Part shown: positions 49,901 to 62,015 of the stretch, one piece after another
Position numbering within the stretch: the stretch's first letter is position 1
Layout: each line of letters begins with the position of its first letter
Source: Anisakis pegreffii
Lineage: Eukaryota; Nematoda; Chromadorea; Rhabditida; Anisakidae
NCBI GenBank assembly: GCA_035041965.1
Contig: JAPYMA010001453.1
Location: 62,001 to 126,000 of the forward strand
Direction of reading: 5' to 3'
Length of the DNA: 64,000 bases
Notes under the pieces: model-generated
What the model saw: only the letters and a program-made list of their open reading frames with translations
What the model was told of the DNA's origin: nothing
Database searches by the model: none
Position numbers and translations under genes: made by a program

Positions 49901-52900
49901 TTTCAGACCAAGCGGTAATTTGTGATTCCAGTTTTCCATATCGAATGGCCCAACGACGTATTCATTGTAGAACACTCTCGCTGAAATAAGCATTATCAAA
50001 TGCCAACAAGCAGATAAATTCATCCCATCAAGTGTCAGAACAACTCATGAACTGAAGTGTGCCACACTCATCAAACTGAGGAAAACAATAGCAGAAATAA
50101 TGGACTATTAACTCACACAGATCAGGGTAATACTTGTTTCTCCAGTCGACATGTTGTTGCGTTACCTCCACGTATTTATCAAGTAAATCTTTATTGACTG
50201 ATGGTTGTTTTTTGATTAGTTCATCTCGGATGGATTTCATCTAAAGATTGGTTATGACGCTTTGTTCTATCACAACTAATCCATTTGGAGTATAAAATGT
50301 TACTTGAGCCAATCTCGCTTCGGTGTGCCAAACGGATGTCATCGAACGCAAATACTCCTCGAAATTCACACTGTTCACAATCTCCGCCGAATTCTTGAGC
50401 AAATACTCAGCCATCCATTGCCCCGTCATCGGGTTCTTGATTATGATATCATAGGGTAATCTGGCCAATTTGTACTTATCTTGCGGGAATCGCACCAATG
50501 TTAGCGCTCTGTGGATCAATCTAAATAAATGATCAATCAAGTGGGTCACTTGGAATGTTCCTGTGATACTCTGTTAAAAATCTATCAAACGAAAAAACTT
50601 CACGAAATATGGCCTTTGCATGGTATGCAATGGAATGGTGTATGCATCTGATTCCAAAATAGACACATAAACCATCAGCATTCCGATTATTAACGTAATC
50701 ATTCACTCGCATTGATATACAAATCATTTCGAAATCTTGAATCTTCTTCGAAACCAAAAAAGTTGCTCCATATTTTTTCCCGAGCACACACTGAATGAGA
50801 GGCTGTTATGGACTAGATGATTTTGGAGTTTACTTATCCATATCACTTTGAACTGTCGTGCATGCCATTCCTTCAAGCATAGCGTAATATTCCTGATAGA
50901 AATAAAACTGGTTCTTGTATTGTTGTTCCAATAGTTCCATTAGGCGATCGAAATCCGCGGACGTGCCTCGTTTGATACCAGCACAGTAGGCCGGGATACG
51001 CACATCGGGATTTATCCTGAAGTAAACAATTTTAAAACTCCTAGTACACCCGACCTTTCATTTTATCCAGCCAAGCCGAATTCGATGATTTGTATCGTAC
51101 GACTCGGTCTATAAGAAATTTACTTGCATGCTTTTGATAAATGCAATTGCAATTTTTCGCCACAAGGAACTTCGTTCTATAAAGTTTTGAAAATATTCGA
51201 GTGGATTCTTTCATTGTTTGCGTAGAAATGACAATGTCAAGGAAGTCAGAATTTGACATTTGTGGTGAAAGCGAGGCCTAAACTCGTAGTGATTTGTAAT
51301 TGTTGAGCAAATGAATCTCTCTGGAATAAGTAATGGCTTGATTAAAATGTGCGAAAATTGGCAGTATAAAATCACATCAGTAACATTCGTTTGAAACAAG
51401 AATTAATAACTTACTTATTGCATTTGTCGACTCCAGTTGTCGTTGTCGCACATTCCTGCAGCATGTCCTCGAATAACTTTCTTCCTTCATCCACCGAATC
51501 ACTCAAGTCGTAACGAACTGCATATGGAAGGAGAAGATATCGGGTGGCACTGAATATATGAAAGTGATTGATGGCCACATACAGAACCTTTAGCTATTTC
51601 ATATGTTAAGAGTCAACCACCAGAGTTTTCTTTCACATAAGCTCTGCATGTCTCAGCCGGAAGTGTTTCCATGCAATTGCCTGAGACATGCGAGGTTCGA
51701 ATATAAGATCGGTTCCATGAACTTCTTGTGAATGCGACAAACTCAGAATGAGAAATGAACAATCCGAAATCAGTTGTATTTGTTTTCGACACAACTGTAA
51801 TGACTGTGAGAATATATCATGTACCGTGTTTGCATATGAGCTAGTAATAAGAAGAGTGGAACCGCAAATGCAAAAAGAACTGAATTTGAGACATCTGTTC
51901 TCTTTAAATGCTTACTCGTCATCCCAGAAGCCTGTGTCCTGCCATTTGAGTTTGTCATAATTTTTTGTGAGAACTTTTGCGATGAATTTCTGAAATATAA
52001 TAAAACTGACACTCAGTTTCATGCATTTTGCAAAGGTTTATTTAACAACGCAAAATCGATTTGAAAGTTCTCGTTGACACTATGCAATGTACAGTGCAAT
52101 TCCACGTTTATCGTTCTAATTTCCTTGCAGAAAGAGGAAATCAACTGCAGATAAATTAAGCGCAATACCTTAAATAACCCGTAGTCAGGTCCATCTAAAA
52201 ACATCAGCTCCAATGGGTCGATAACCTTTTGCGCTTCTTCAAACATGCCAAACTGTGTATCACCGGGTAGAACCGTTGTTATAACATCCATCAGTCGATC
52301 ATACGAGAACGGCTCATTTCGTTGCATTTTTCGTCTAAATGCGATGAATTTCAGTGCGATTAAAACAATCGCACGTTGGCGTCTCATATTCACTGTCAGT
52401 TTCAGTAAGAATCGAAAAAGGAACGAATATAGATGAAAACCACTGACTGCAAGAAAGCCAGTCGATCAGCGAGCAGAATGATTTTATCACCCAATGAGAA
52501 TTCATCAGGTTTGATGCGTATGCGTTGCATTAAGCGATCGTAACCGATATCGTCGTACTCCACACGCACAAACGAGCTCGCATTCGCATTATCCATATCC
52601 CAGTGTGCTGATTCCATTTGCACTTTGGTCGGTTTACGACTAACAGCGAAGCTAGCTGGGCACGGTGAATACCCTACTGCAACTCGTATCATGTTTTCAG
52701 CCTATTTTAAACGAAGCAAGACAAAGCAATGCATCGTTAAGATGCACATTTTATGTAGGTTACTCACTGTACTAAATTCTTCCGGTTCGAATTTAGAAGA
52801 GTTATATAGAAAAATATAGAACAGAATAGAAGAAGAATATAGACGAATTCAGAAGAGATACATATCGTAAATCGCCAGTCATCTTTCGTATCAATTCAGA

Positions 52901-55900
52901 AACTTTTCGTAATGTCATGTATAAAAACTCATCGGTCTGAAAAAAAGAGTAGAAGTTTACACTGACAAATGAAATTATAAATACCTGGTGGCAACCACTT
53001 GAACTTAGCCGACTGACTTTTGTAATTGTCTTTATAATCTCGGTAGAAAATAGGAACAGGCCATGAGAAGTTGTAGATGGATTGCTTGTGCGGTAGTGTA
53101 TCCCACGCATTGAATGGCTCTTGGGTGAGCACCGCGGGAGCTGTTGGTTGATTGTTAGTTACCATGACTTCGGGGAAACTCTTAAAGATCAACTCTTCTG
53201 GTCAACATATCATTTGCAGTTCCGAAATAAATCAATGCAGATTCAATATTAACCGAACAGCTGTACGAGTTGATTTATATGTAGGTATCTAAGTTGCATG
53301 TAGTGGTCAGCCTTGAGGTCCGAAATTTCCGACTGACTTTCGTATCATCCAACGCAATGAGTTGATTTGAAAAGTGATAGTGTCGTGAATAATCGCATCT
53401 CACAAACCTTTCTTTGTTGCTTTGTTAGTGTTTTATCACACATTCAGTTCTATTCGTATTTATCTTGACAGCTCATATTTGTAGCAATTCTATATCATGT
53501 TATGCTTTTAATTATGTATAAACCATCATCATTGCTGGTACATCTATTGTTGATTTTGTTTGTGTAAATCATACCCGCGCTAGCAGCGTTCCATCAAAAC
53601 AACGCTGCTACCAAAAACGTGTCCAAAAAATCCAACACAAATAATGAAAAGAATCTGAGGTGATTATTACCTGTTGTAAGAACCATGGATTCAAAAAGAG
53701 TGTTGCATCCAATGGACGATCACACCAATCACAGCGGTTATGTTGACTTGCCTGCAAATAATAATAGCAATATCGCGCAGCTCGGAAATCTAACTGACAA
53801 AGTATCAAAGCATCAAGCACACGCGATCATCATTTGTGTGATTCTGTGCTAAAATCATGCAAATAATTTTAGCGCAAAGTATCGAAGCGTCAACACTCAA
53901 CCGATTCTATTCGTCCACCAATCTTGTGCCGTGTGGTAATGTGATGACAATAAACTTACAGCTGTGAAACGTTTGAAGAGCATCTGATGATCCGCGTTAC
54001 TGAACTTGTACATCTTTATGTACTCTTGAAGTGCTTTCTGGAAATTTTCTGGTCCGATTACGGCTCGAATCATACGTAACACTGACGATCCTTTCAGGTA
54101 AGTGATAGCTGAAAGCAATCAAAGCAACATTTTGTGTGTGCGTGTGTGTGGGGGATGGGACCATTTTACCAGTACGAATCATCTTGATCATACGGTTACT
54201 CACCGTCAAAGAACGGTCCATTGACGTCGTAAATCGGATGAGACGTCTTGACTACCGCATCGGCCTCAAGACCACCTTGCTGCGATTCCACTAGGAATTT
54301 ACCCTCCTGAATAAGACACTTCCATTGCATTTTTGCCGAACGTATGTAAACGATCATATGGTGAGCAAAAAATTTGATGTTTTACGAATAAACTCATTCT
54401 TAATGTTGCGACACGTATTCTTGATATTTTACCGAATTGCTGAAGAAAACTTCATTGAAAAACCTTTCTCAAGATGCGATTCGAATTGGTCACTTTTGGT
54501 GGCTACTAGAAAGAATTTTGTTCGTCATATTTCCCACAGAATACATTTCGTGTCAATAATTCGGTAAATGAGGAAGTCTCGTTAAAAGTCCACACAAATA
54601 ATGCCCGATAAACAAGCAGAGAAACAAACCAAGAATGGAATCTGTTCAGGCAATGCCATTCTGAGACCGTAGTTCTCGAAGAAGGCCGCAAAGCCCTCCT
54701 GAAGGAACAGATCATCCCACCACAGTGCAGTCACAGTATCACCAAACCATTGATGCGCCAATTCGTGACACATCACTCGTGCTGCGGCTTGTTTGTAGTA
54801 CGTTGATTGAATCTGAGCAATCAAGACAAACATCAACGAATGATTCCAATGAAGACGGTTTCTAGGCATTTGTGACTGCCAAATCAATGATTAAGATGAA
54901 ACTGACAAAGATATATGATTTTTTGCGCTCACATCGTCAATTGTACGGAAACAATTGTAAGGTTGTTAAAGAATGAAGAATGCATTGATAGTTGTAATAT
55001 TTACTCTTGATTAATTATTGTAAATGCTGATTTAACGAGTGAACGAGTCACTTACTTCAGGATCGAATGCGATAAACTGATACTTATAGATGATCAAACC
55101 GTAGTTTTCCATTGCACCAGCAACGAATTCTGGTAAGCCAAGTTGATCTGAACACCATAAGACATTTTAAATCGACAATCATAATGCAATTCTGTCAAAC
55201 TTTAGAACCACAGCGTCATTACAGTGTACTCACATGAATGCCTACACAAGAAACGAACATATTTCCAACGTCTGTCAAAGATTATTTCTAATGAATTTCA
55301 AGTGACGAATGCACTCACAGTAAAACATCAACTACAAGTAGTATAACAGTGAAGTGTGACTTTGCGATATGATCAGTACCACAGAAGGTTCGAATTTACT
55401 TCGCTTCGTGTGATATATTTGAAACTAATATCCGTTCTCTCTTGGAAGCAATTTTGTACACTAACCCGATTTAGGCATTGGATATCTGAAGTTCGTATAT
55501 AAACCCATTTTGTAGAGACATTTTACTGATGTATTTGCGGCGAACTCCAGGTATTTCTCTTGGCCAGTCCAACCCCAGATTCTTACCTACAAAAAAATTC
55601 ACTCGTCCGCCCTTCTGTCAATGCTACATTTCCATCAAAAACCATCATTCACGTCCAATACATTCTCCACAAACACAATGTGAAATTTCTTCTCCTTACC
55701 AAATGAATTCGTGAATAATGATAAATAAATCTTAAAACTCAAATAACGTTGAGTTATGAATAGTCAACGACTCTCACAATCAGTGATCATTAATTTCAAG
55801 ATGATAGTCTTGTTTTATTTGCAAGAGAACGCTTAGTACCACATAAGCTTCCCTCGAATGCCTGTTGGATCTACTCAGATCATCAATTGTGTTTGAACAG

Positions 55901-58861
55901 GTCTGTTACTGTTCACCCATGAATTGTGAGACGTGCATTTCTCAAATGAAATATTTCAGCAGCAAATCAGTGAAGAAACAGTAAAATGTTCGTTATTTTG
56001 TGCGGTTTAAAGCAGATTCCTATTGCCAACAATATCCTACCAGTATTCCCGTTGGATCTACTTTCTCCTGTTTCACGAATGGTCCAACCGCAAACGCCAC
56101 CAGATAAGTTGACATTTTGAGTGAAGGTGGGAACTGAATTACACTCCATGCTGAATCAGGTCTGCAAGAGAAGTAGTTGTTTTTTGGCGTGGATATTCAA
56201 TCAGTCTGCATTGCACATCAAAATACCGCAACATATGCGCCATACAGTCCTGTTTGGAATTGACGTTTTAGCATGTGAAGCGATTTAATTGACTCAGGCC
56301 CAAATGGCGTTTTTCTGTTCCATTTCTAGAAACGGAGTTCTTCTCGCACGTCGACGCTTTCTCCCTAACGTCACACTCTTCATAGTTAGAAACCAATCTG
56401 AGATACGTTCATTCACTATACTAGCACTGTATGGAATGTCTGGTTCCAGTTTGATTCAGAGGAGCGGACACATTTCAAATGTTTTGGTGACATAAATATT
56501 TATGGACTGGTCACTGGTTTAACTCAATACAAGCATAATTCTGACAATTAGCCATCCTGGTGATAACATTACCAGTGACGATCGGAATGTGCCCTGTTTC
56601 GTGATGGACCGTTTGGCGTCCATTGCCTGGATGCAGAGAGCAGCACTGAATGCTGGCGACAACAAATGAAATTTGTCTTACGTTTCTTTGCCAAGTGGTA
56701 CAGGCGTTCGTTCCATAGTGTTTGCGAGTGCAATCAAACCCGACGGATAAATCAACGTGATGTGGAATATCGCCTTGTACGCTGGTTCATCTAGACACGG
56801 GAATACCGCACGAGCTCGTGCCGGTTCCATATGCGTCACAACTATCCAACTGCAACCATTCGAACTCGACACTGATCAGATTAGCTCACTTATCAATATC
56901 GTCAATACAGAAGTGATCAGAACAACGCAATGGATTCAATGAAGTGAGTTCCTTCCTTGTATGTGCAAACGATCTAGTATAAAAGCAAACAAGATGCTTA
57001 CTGCCAATTTCCTTCCTTATCCTCGAAGTGTGTATAGTAAAGGCCAGCGGATTTGTAATCGTTAATATGTCCTGTGTATGTATATTGAATCATGTAAATT
57101 TCATCAACAGTGAGTCTTTTCTTTGGTCTCACTATCTAAAAGAAAATCTTAAGTGGGTTAAACTTACAGCACAACATACCGTCATCAACAAATGCCTCTC
57201 AACGAGGAATTCTTTAAATAATCAAAAATTTCTAATGAAATTTGCCCCAATTTTCTTTAACGCTATGTTGGTGCTGTTTGCATGTTGCGTTTGATTTCTT
57301 TGATCAGCTATTCACATTTCGATATCAATTCATTGGCTCTACAGCTTCACATTCATCATTTTTACATAGCCATAAGTTTCTCGATTTGTTACTGCTTTCA
57401 ACATTGAAATTCATCATTTGCACCACTTGTATTCTTAATTGCGATAAAATGTTCACGGCAAAATGAGCAAGTCAAGTTGAAGTTCGGTGCTGTGCTGATA
57501 CTCAATGAATTTCAGCTCAAACCGAATGATGCTCGCCAAAACATCAGTTTAGTCTTCGTTATGAGTTTTGCTGATGCGATTGAACAGTATTGCTTTTGAT
57601 AGCCACGCTTTTACGTAGACGTTAACACTTTCGAACTCTTCAATGATCATCTCATATGAACTAAAATTCTCCTCACCACATGATGAAGTGTTTTGTTCTC
57701 TTCATGCGTCATATTATCCTCAATAGTAATACCATCCTTGTCCATCAGCTTTATATGCTGATATTCCAAATTGAAACTATGAAGAGTAATCACATCTGTT
57801 TTATTCACCACTTTGAAAATGAGCGTTTGAATCCCATCAAACGTCATATTCCTGTCTGTAAACACCATTTGTTACAAATGTTCGAAATTTTCTCCAACTA
57901 TCAAAACTCTGCTCTGATTGATAACTGTTCATGAAATCAATGCATGAAAATGACGATAAAGTCATGAAATTAGACACTGACATCATGAAATATCAGATGC
58001 CAACAATCAATCTGCTATTACATGGAACAGTTAGGAAAAGACTCAAACGAATTCCGACATGGTGGTGATAGTTGCATCGAATGGTATTGTCTTGAATGAC
58101 TTCAATTAACCTATCCTTCCATGCTCATTGCGTATCGTTTCGGTATGTTAAAACCCTTTTTTTGGAGACGATTATTCTGGACAATGCTTTCCGTGATTCG
58201 TTGCTTACGGATATGCATTTTCAACCTGTGAATGACTGCAGCTAGGCTAGTATATTTACAAATATCAGCTGAAGCACGAATGAAGTGTACATATTTCATC
58301 ACACTTTCTAACAACGATTTAAAGCACTTACCAGGTTCGGGTATTGAGTATTGGTTGTACGGAAAGTATGGTCGGATTCGTACATAATAATGCAGTGGTG
58401 TTATCACATGCGGTATTCGTCGCATTCGTTCATTCTTTGTTCCGGGCAAATCTGCTAACACCCGTGCTTTCGAGCGTTCATGCAGTTGCACATCGGCCAA
58501 TTGTAACTCTGATGGATCATCTTAAAACGAGTCAGTTGATCAACAATTTGATAGCAGCGGATGATCTCAAGAGTGATTTATACTCTTCCAGTTGAAATTA
58601 CTGTGAGAATTCGCCTAAAGTTGTTTAAATGAATATAATTACCGTAGGAATACAATGAAGTCTCTTCCTCATATTCATGATTGTTCTGATTATAATTGTT
58701 ACTATCATCATTATTAGCATTATTCTTGACATTTTTTAAACTGACGAATGGAGTCTTTAAATGCAGAAAAAAAACTTACATCTGCTTTCGAGTGGAGTAT
58801 AGAGTGAACTGAGTACGATTGGTACAGCCGAGATGAGCAACAGCCAAAGTGAGGATGACAT
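40906..58861 (-). CDS. Gene 3: secreted double-module M1 aminopeptidase, divergent second module (40 exons, about 1,906 aa)
   Basis: This is the best-supported two-module gene. The last module-1 exon ends with a consensus donor (CTG T|GTGAGT at 50117), and the module-2 acceptor is only 136 bp away at 49981. There is no stop near the junction and no room for a new signal peptide. The exons sum to 5,721 nt (1,907 codons). The leader is MSSSLWLLLISAVPIVLSS. Module 1 has GAMEN at about 342-346, HELAH at about 378-382, Glu about 401 and Tyr about 461. Module 2 has HETVH at about 1317-1321, Glu about 1340 and Tyr about 1399, but the GAMEN position reads GAEEH (about 1281-1285). Its PCFDEP equivalent is PCFDQP. 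In the GAMEN/HExxH exon it matches gene 1 at only 24 of 54 residues. The stop is TAA at 40906-40908, converging with the RNase T2 gene. Confidence 0.8.
46259..46431. mobile_element. GC-rich 173-bp insert with 9-bp flanking repeat (candidate MITE)
   Basis: This segment is strikingly GC- and homopolymer-rich compared with the AT-rich surroundings. It is flanked by TAATCACGA at 46250-46258 and 46432-46440. Its ends are related in inverted orientation: GTGTTCGTCGAGG near the left, and GTGTTTGTCGGGG when the right end is reverse-complemented. A 9-bp duplication would fit a Mutator-like element, while the TA flanking the inverted ends could instead fit a Tc1/mariner type. It lies in the intron of gene 3 that separates HETVHQ from WFG. 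Confidence 0.65.
49592..49711. repeat. Long polypyrimidine tract (polypurine on the minus strand)
   Basis: About 120 bp are very rich in C and T on the plus strand, with only a few purines, followed by a run of seven or more G. It lies in the intron between exons 1 and 2 of gene 3 module 2, so the pre-mRNA carries the purine-rich strand. Confidence 0.75.
50117..58861 (-). other. Gene 3, module 1 (HELAH-type M1 peptidase half), 20 exons
   Basis: Exons in transcript order: 58780-58861, 58332-58520, 57677-57855, 57002-57135, 56682-56849, 56041-56161, 55466-55586, 55056-55147, 54630-54812, 54204-54306, 53960-54108, 53671-53751, 52985-53180, 52448-52676, 52169-52334, 51916-51989, 51415-51549, 50834-51016, 50304-50520, 50117-50240. 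Motifs are PCLDEP (exon 5), AGAMENYG (exon 8), [14 protein letters not shown] with LQEGF (exon 9) and TYLKGSS (exon 11). Exon 13 begins SFPEV where genes 1 and 2 have CFPL, so one cysteine is lost. All catalytic residues are present. Confidence 0.8.
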
Positions 58862-61800
58862 TGAAAGCGTATTGGTGCGTTTCAGGACAGTGCTTCTTGC
58901 TTTGACGGTAGTTACTTGCCTCGTTCAGTCAACCAAACTGCCAATGAGTTCGACCGTGCAATGATGACCAATTTAAGGTTTGTTTGCTTGAAGAAGATGC
59001 TCTTTGTTCATGTCAACAACGATTTAATTTGATGATAAGACTGTGATGTGTGTTGTTCCTTGTTCATCTTCTCCTCTTTTTTATACACCAATGACGAGTC
59101 GAAATCATTTATCAACTAAATAAGCCGATCTGCTCATTAAATGACGATTAGTATCTTTCTTTGGTACTACTAATAATGTTGTTTGTGCATTGTAAGCACA
59201 GTAGAAAATCAAGCACAATCCAACAAACAATTACGTAAGACGAATGTTAAAGTTACAGTTGCATGTCATTTCAATGCTAAATTCGATTTTTTTTTGCAGA
59301 CTGTTATGAAACCCAAAACCAAACATCAATGAACAAGGATGAGAATTTACAGTCAGTCATCTGTGAGTGCTGTCTGTTATCGATTCCTATGAACATGCGA
59401 TGAAATATTTCTGTCTCATTACAGAATCATATCGCTTAATTGCCAATCAATGCACCTCGATCAGTTATCTAGTATTGCATGCTAGCGTTTTATTGGCTTC
59501 TTGAAATTGAATACTCGATGAGCAAGTTGGCTAGTCAGAGCTGGACTGATCGGTGAAATGACATGTGTAATCCATTCGAAGAGATCTTGACTGGTAACGA
59601 GCCGATTTTTCCAGCGATTAATTTCATCTTTCAATTAGACTGCAAAAAAAACTCCATACCGAGAACAGTGTACTCATATTCGCCATCGATATCACGCCCA
59701 GAGGGAGTGAACGGCAAGGAGCCCTCAAGAAAAGATTCATCACTAGAGCAATTCGGCCCTCAAGCAACTAGCTGCTGCATGAATATTATGTCGAGCCCGC
59801 AAAAAATTTCTGTCACATTCTTGAGCATTTATTTGTTTAATGCTGAACATATCTGAGACAGGCGAATTCAGTTCGTTTCCTCTGAAACTCATCAATTGAC
59901 GGTTTCACATTCCACAGCATCATTATTTTTTTTGGAGATTTTTTTCTCATTTTAGATACTACAAGTAACATGTGAACGAATTGGGATGGATTATACAAGT
60001 GTGCTTCAACTGACAATGTTTCCGAGCAGATAACATAATTATGCGAAATAACCAAAGATACTTTCAAAACAAATGGCAATGGATGAAACTAATAAGCTAG
60101 CTGATAATTTTGATTACAGTTCATTCTTCTATTTTAGGAAAATTAAAAAGGCAATGGAATGATCATGAACTGTTTAAGATAGAAAGAAAATTATTTTGTC
60201 AGTTTAACGATTAAGCAAGCATTTGTTCATGTAGTTTGTGATGCTTTAATGCAATCTAGTAAGCATTGAGTGCAGGTACGGATAGTACTACCGATAAAGC
60301 CGAGATAACAAATTGTCCTGTCGTAAATAAAAACTTGTGACCATAAAATTCTTTCAAATGCATTTAAGAAAAATGTTTGTGAACGAGACGAAATGATAAC
60401 GAGCGATACCGAGGACGTCTCTGAATGCAATCGAAGATTGTCGATTATTCGTCCATAGAAAACTTTAAACTCCGATCAAACGAGATGTGAGGATGTAATT
60501 TGTTTCTGCTATTCCTATGTGTGCGAAATGGCAAATGCATTGCAACACCGATTTCAGTAAGTCGAAGTGATTATCATTTCTTTATTCAGTTTGCATTATC
60601 GAAACATATATTCCATTTGCTGCAATCTGCTAGATCATAAAGCGTTCATTATATCGTTCTTTCCATTCATCCGGCCGAATGATAGCTATTTATCTAAGAA
60701 ATTTGCTTTCTTGATTCTTGATCTATCGTGTGCCGTAACAGTTTCTCAAGTTTATCACTCTCTTACGAAACTCTTGTGCTATGTGCCACCCATTTGCTAT
60801 CTTGAATGTGTTTAGTCGTTTCTTTTTCTTTCACATCAATCAAATCAATCAGTAATAAAATCAAAGAAGTGCTCTTTGATTGTATACACAAATATGCGAA
60901 GAAGCAATCGTTGAAGCGAGCAATAAAATCCACAATGTGTGTTTACCTTTGGAAGTTTAATTTTAATTTGAGCACGTCTCAACCGTGTCAGCACTACCCT
61001 AAAGCATGCCATTACGTTCAACTGAAACGCGTTGAAGAATCGTTCGATAGTTCATCAATGATCTTTTGGGTTGTAATCAGGCACAAAATGAAAGTCGCAC
61101 AAATAGGGCTTTGATTATCAGCACATCACAAATTTGCTTGATCTGCGGAATATTTTTAGATGCATTGCTCCAGATGTCGACAAAGTCTTACAAGATTCTT
61201 CTTCACAATTATACGTTACGTTATGACAATTATAAAGAGTCTTAGCACACAATGAGCTACAGCCAAGAATTCAGATGAATTAATGGTGGAACATATTCAT
61301 GTTAATATGGTATCTTTTACAGTGTTTTCTTGGTTTGTTCATTTCCTGCTAGGCTTCTGCTTGAAGTCATAATTTTCCTTATTCATCGTTTCATATCGCT
61401 GGTTCATCTTCTAAGGCAAAAAACTAATCGAAAGTGCAAAATATTCGTCTTTCTTAAAGAAAATATTGTGAAATAACACCTAACAACGGTCATAATCTTC
61501 GCAAGATCAATATTATCTCGGAATCTGTTCAACGATATGTTTCACTCCCTTCATTGCTTTCATTAATGTTTATTATGAATGAATCGTATGAATGGATTTT
61601 TCGTCGACATACCGTCGAAAACGACGTTATTGTTTTGCGTTATTGCTCAGATGTGAATTCAACGAAGAATATTCATAAAATCCAAGCCATCTGAATGCAT
61701 TTTTTAAAATTTTCATTATTAAGCAATAATTAATTTTGAGTAATACAACTGGAGTATGTGAAAAACAACTGTAATGATAACGTTAATGAACAATAAATTA

Positions 61801-62015
61801 AAATAACAGATAACAATTCACAACCGTATCACGTCACCAGGTCTGGTTAGGATTCCTTTACTAAATAAGTTGAACGGATTGTGAACAAGTAGCCAGAAGC
61901 AACAGTAAGGTGATGAGGAAGAGGGCTTGTGAGCGTGTTAGCAGATTTACGAAATGAAAAGTGGATTACTCAAAACACAGAGGGAGACAAAGCAAGGAAG
62001 GCTGTCTGTCAGTGA
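58862..62015. other. Spacer between gene 3 and gene 4, no gene recognised
   Basis: This is 3.15 kb of AT-rich DNA expected to hold the promoter of gene 3 and the 3' UTR of gene 4. Plus-strand ORFs at 59563-59856, 60567-60815 and 60806-61114 show no domain, signal or splice structure that I can support. Confidence 0.5.

Larger units (their letters stand above)
40906..49980 (-). other. Gene 3, module 2 (HETVH-type M1 peptidase half with GAEEH motif), 20 exons
   Basis: Exons in transcript order: 49808-49980, 49043-49199, 48773-48923, 48037-48203, 47572-47735, 47106-47172, 46560-46720, 46084-46203, 45813-45929, 45337-45468, 44965-45045, 44399-44552, 43958-44058, 43325-43452, 42766-42934, 42588-42661, 42171-42305, 41826-42005, 41349-41544, 40906-41073. 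The catalytic core reads MHGAEEHWGF and SHETVHQ in exon 7, then WFGNLVTIEFW and LQEAS in exon 8. The HExxH-18-Glu spacing is exact, and PYNKGATLL supplies the catalytic Tyr. Substrate-pocket positions are strongly changed, so specificity may differ or activity may be reduced. Confidence 0.75.

Noticed and set aside
58640..58740. Possible extra Asn-rich exon between exons 1 and 2 of gene 3
   Set aside because: It has an open frame and a GT donor, but no AG acceptor gives the required phase. Exon 1 joins exon 2 (58520) directly in frame.
59563..61114. Plus-strand ORFs of 80-100 codons between genes 3 and 4
   Set aside because: They show AT-driven hydrophobic or mixed composition, with no signal, domain or consistent splice partners.
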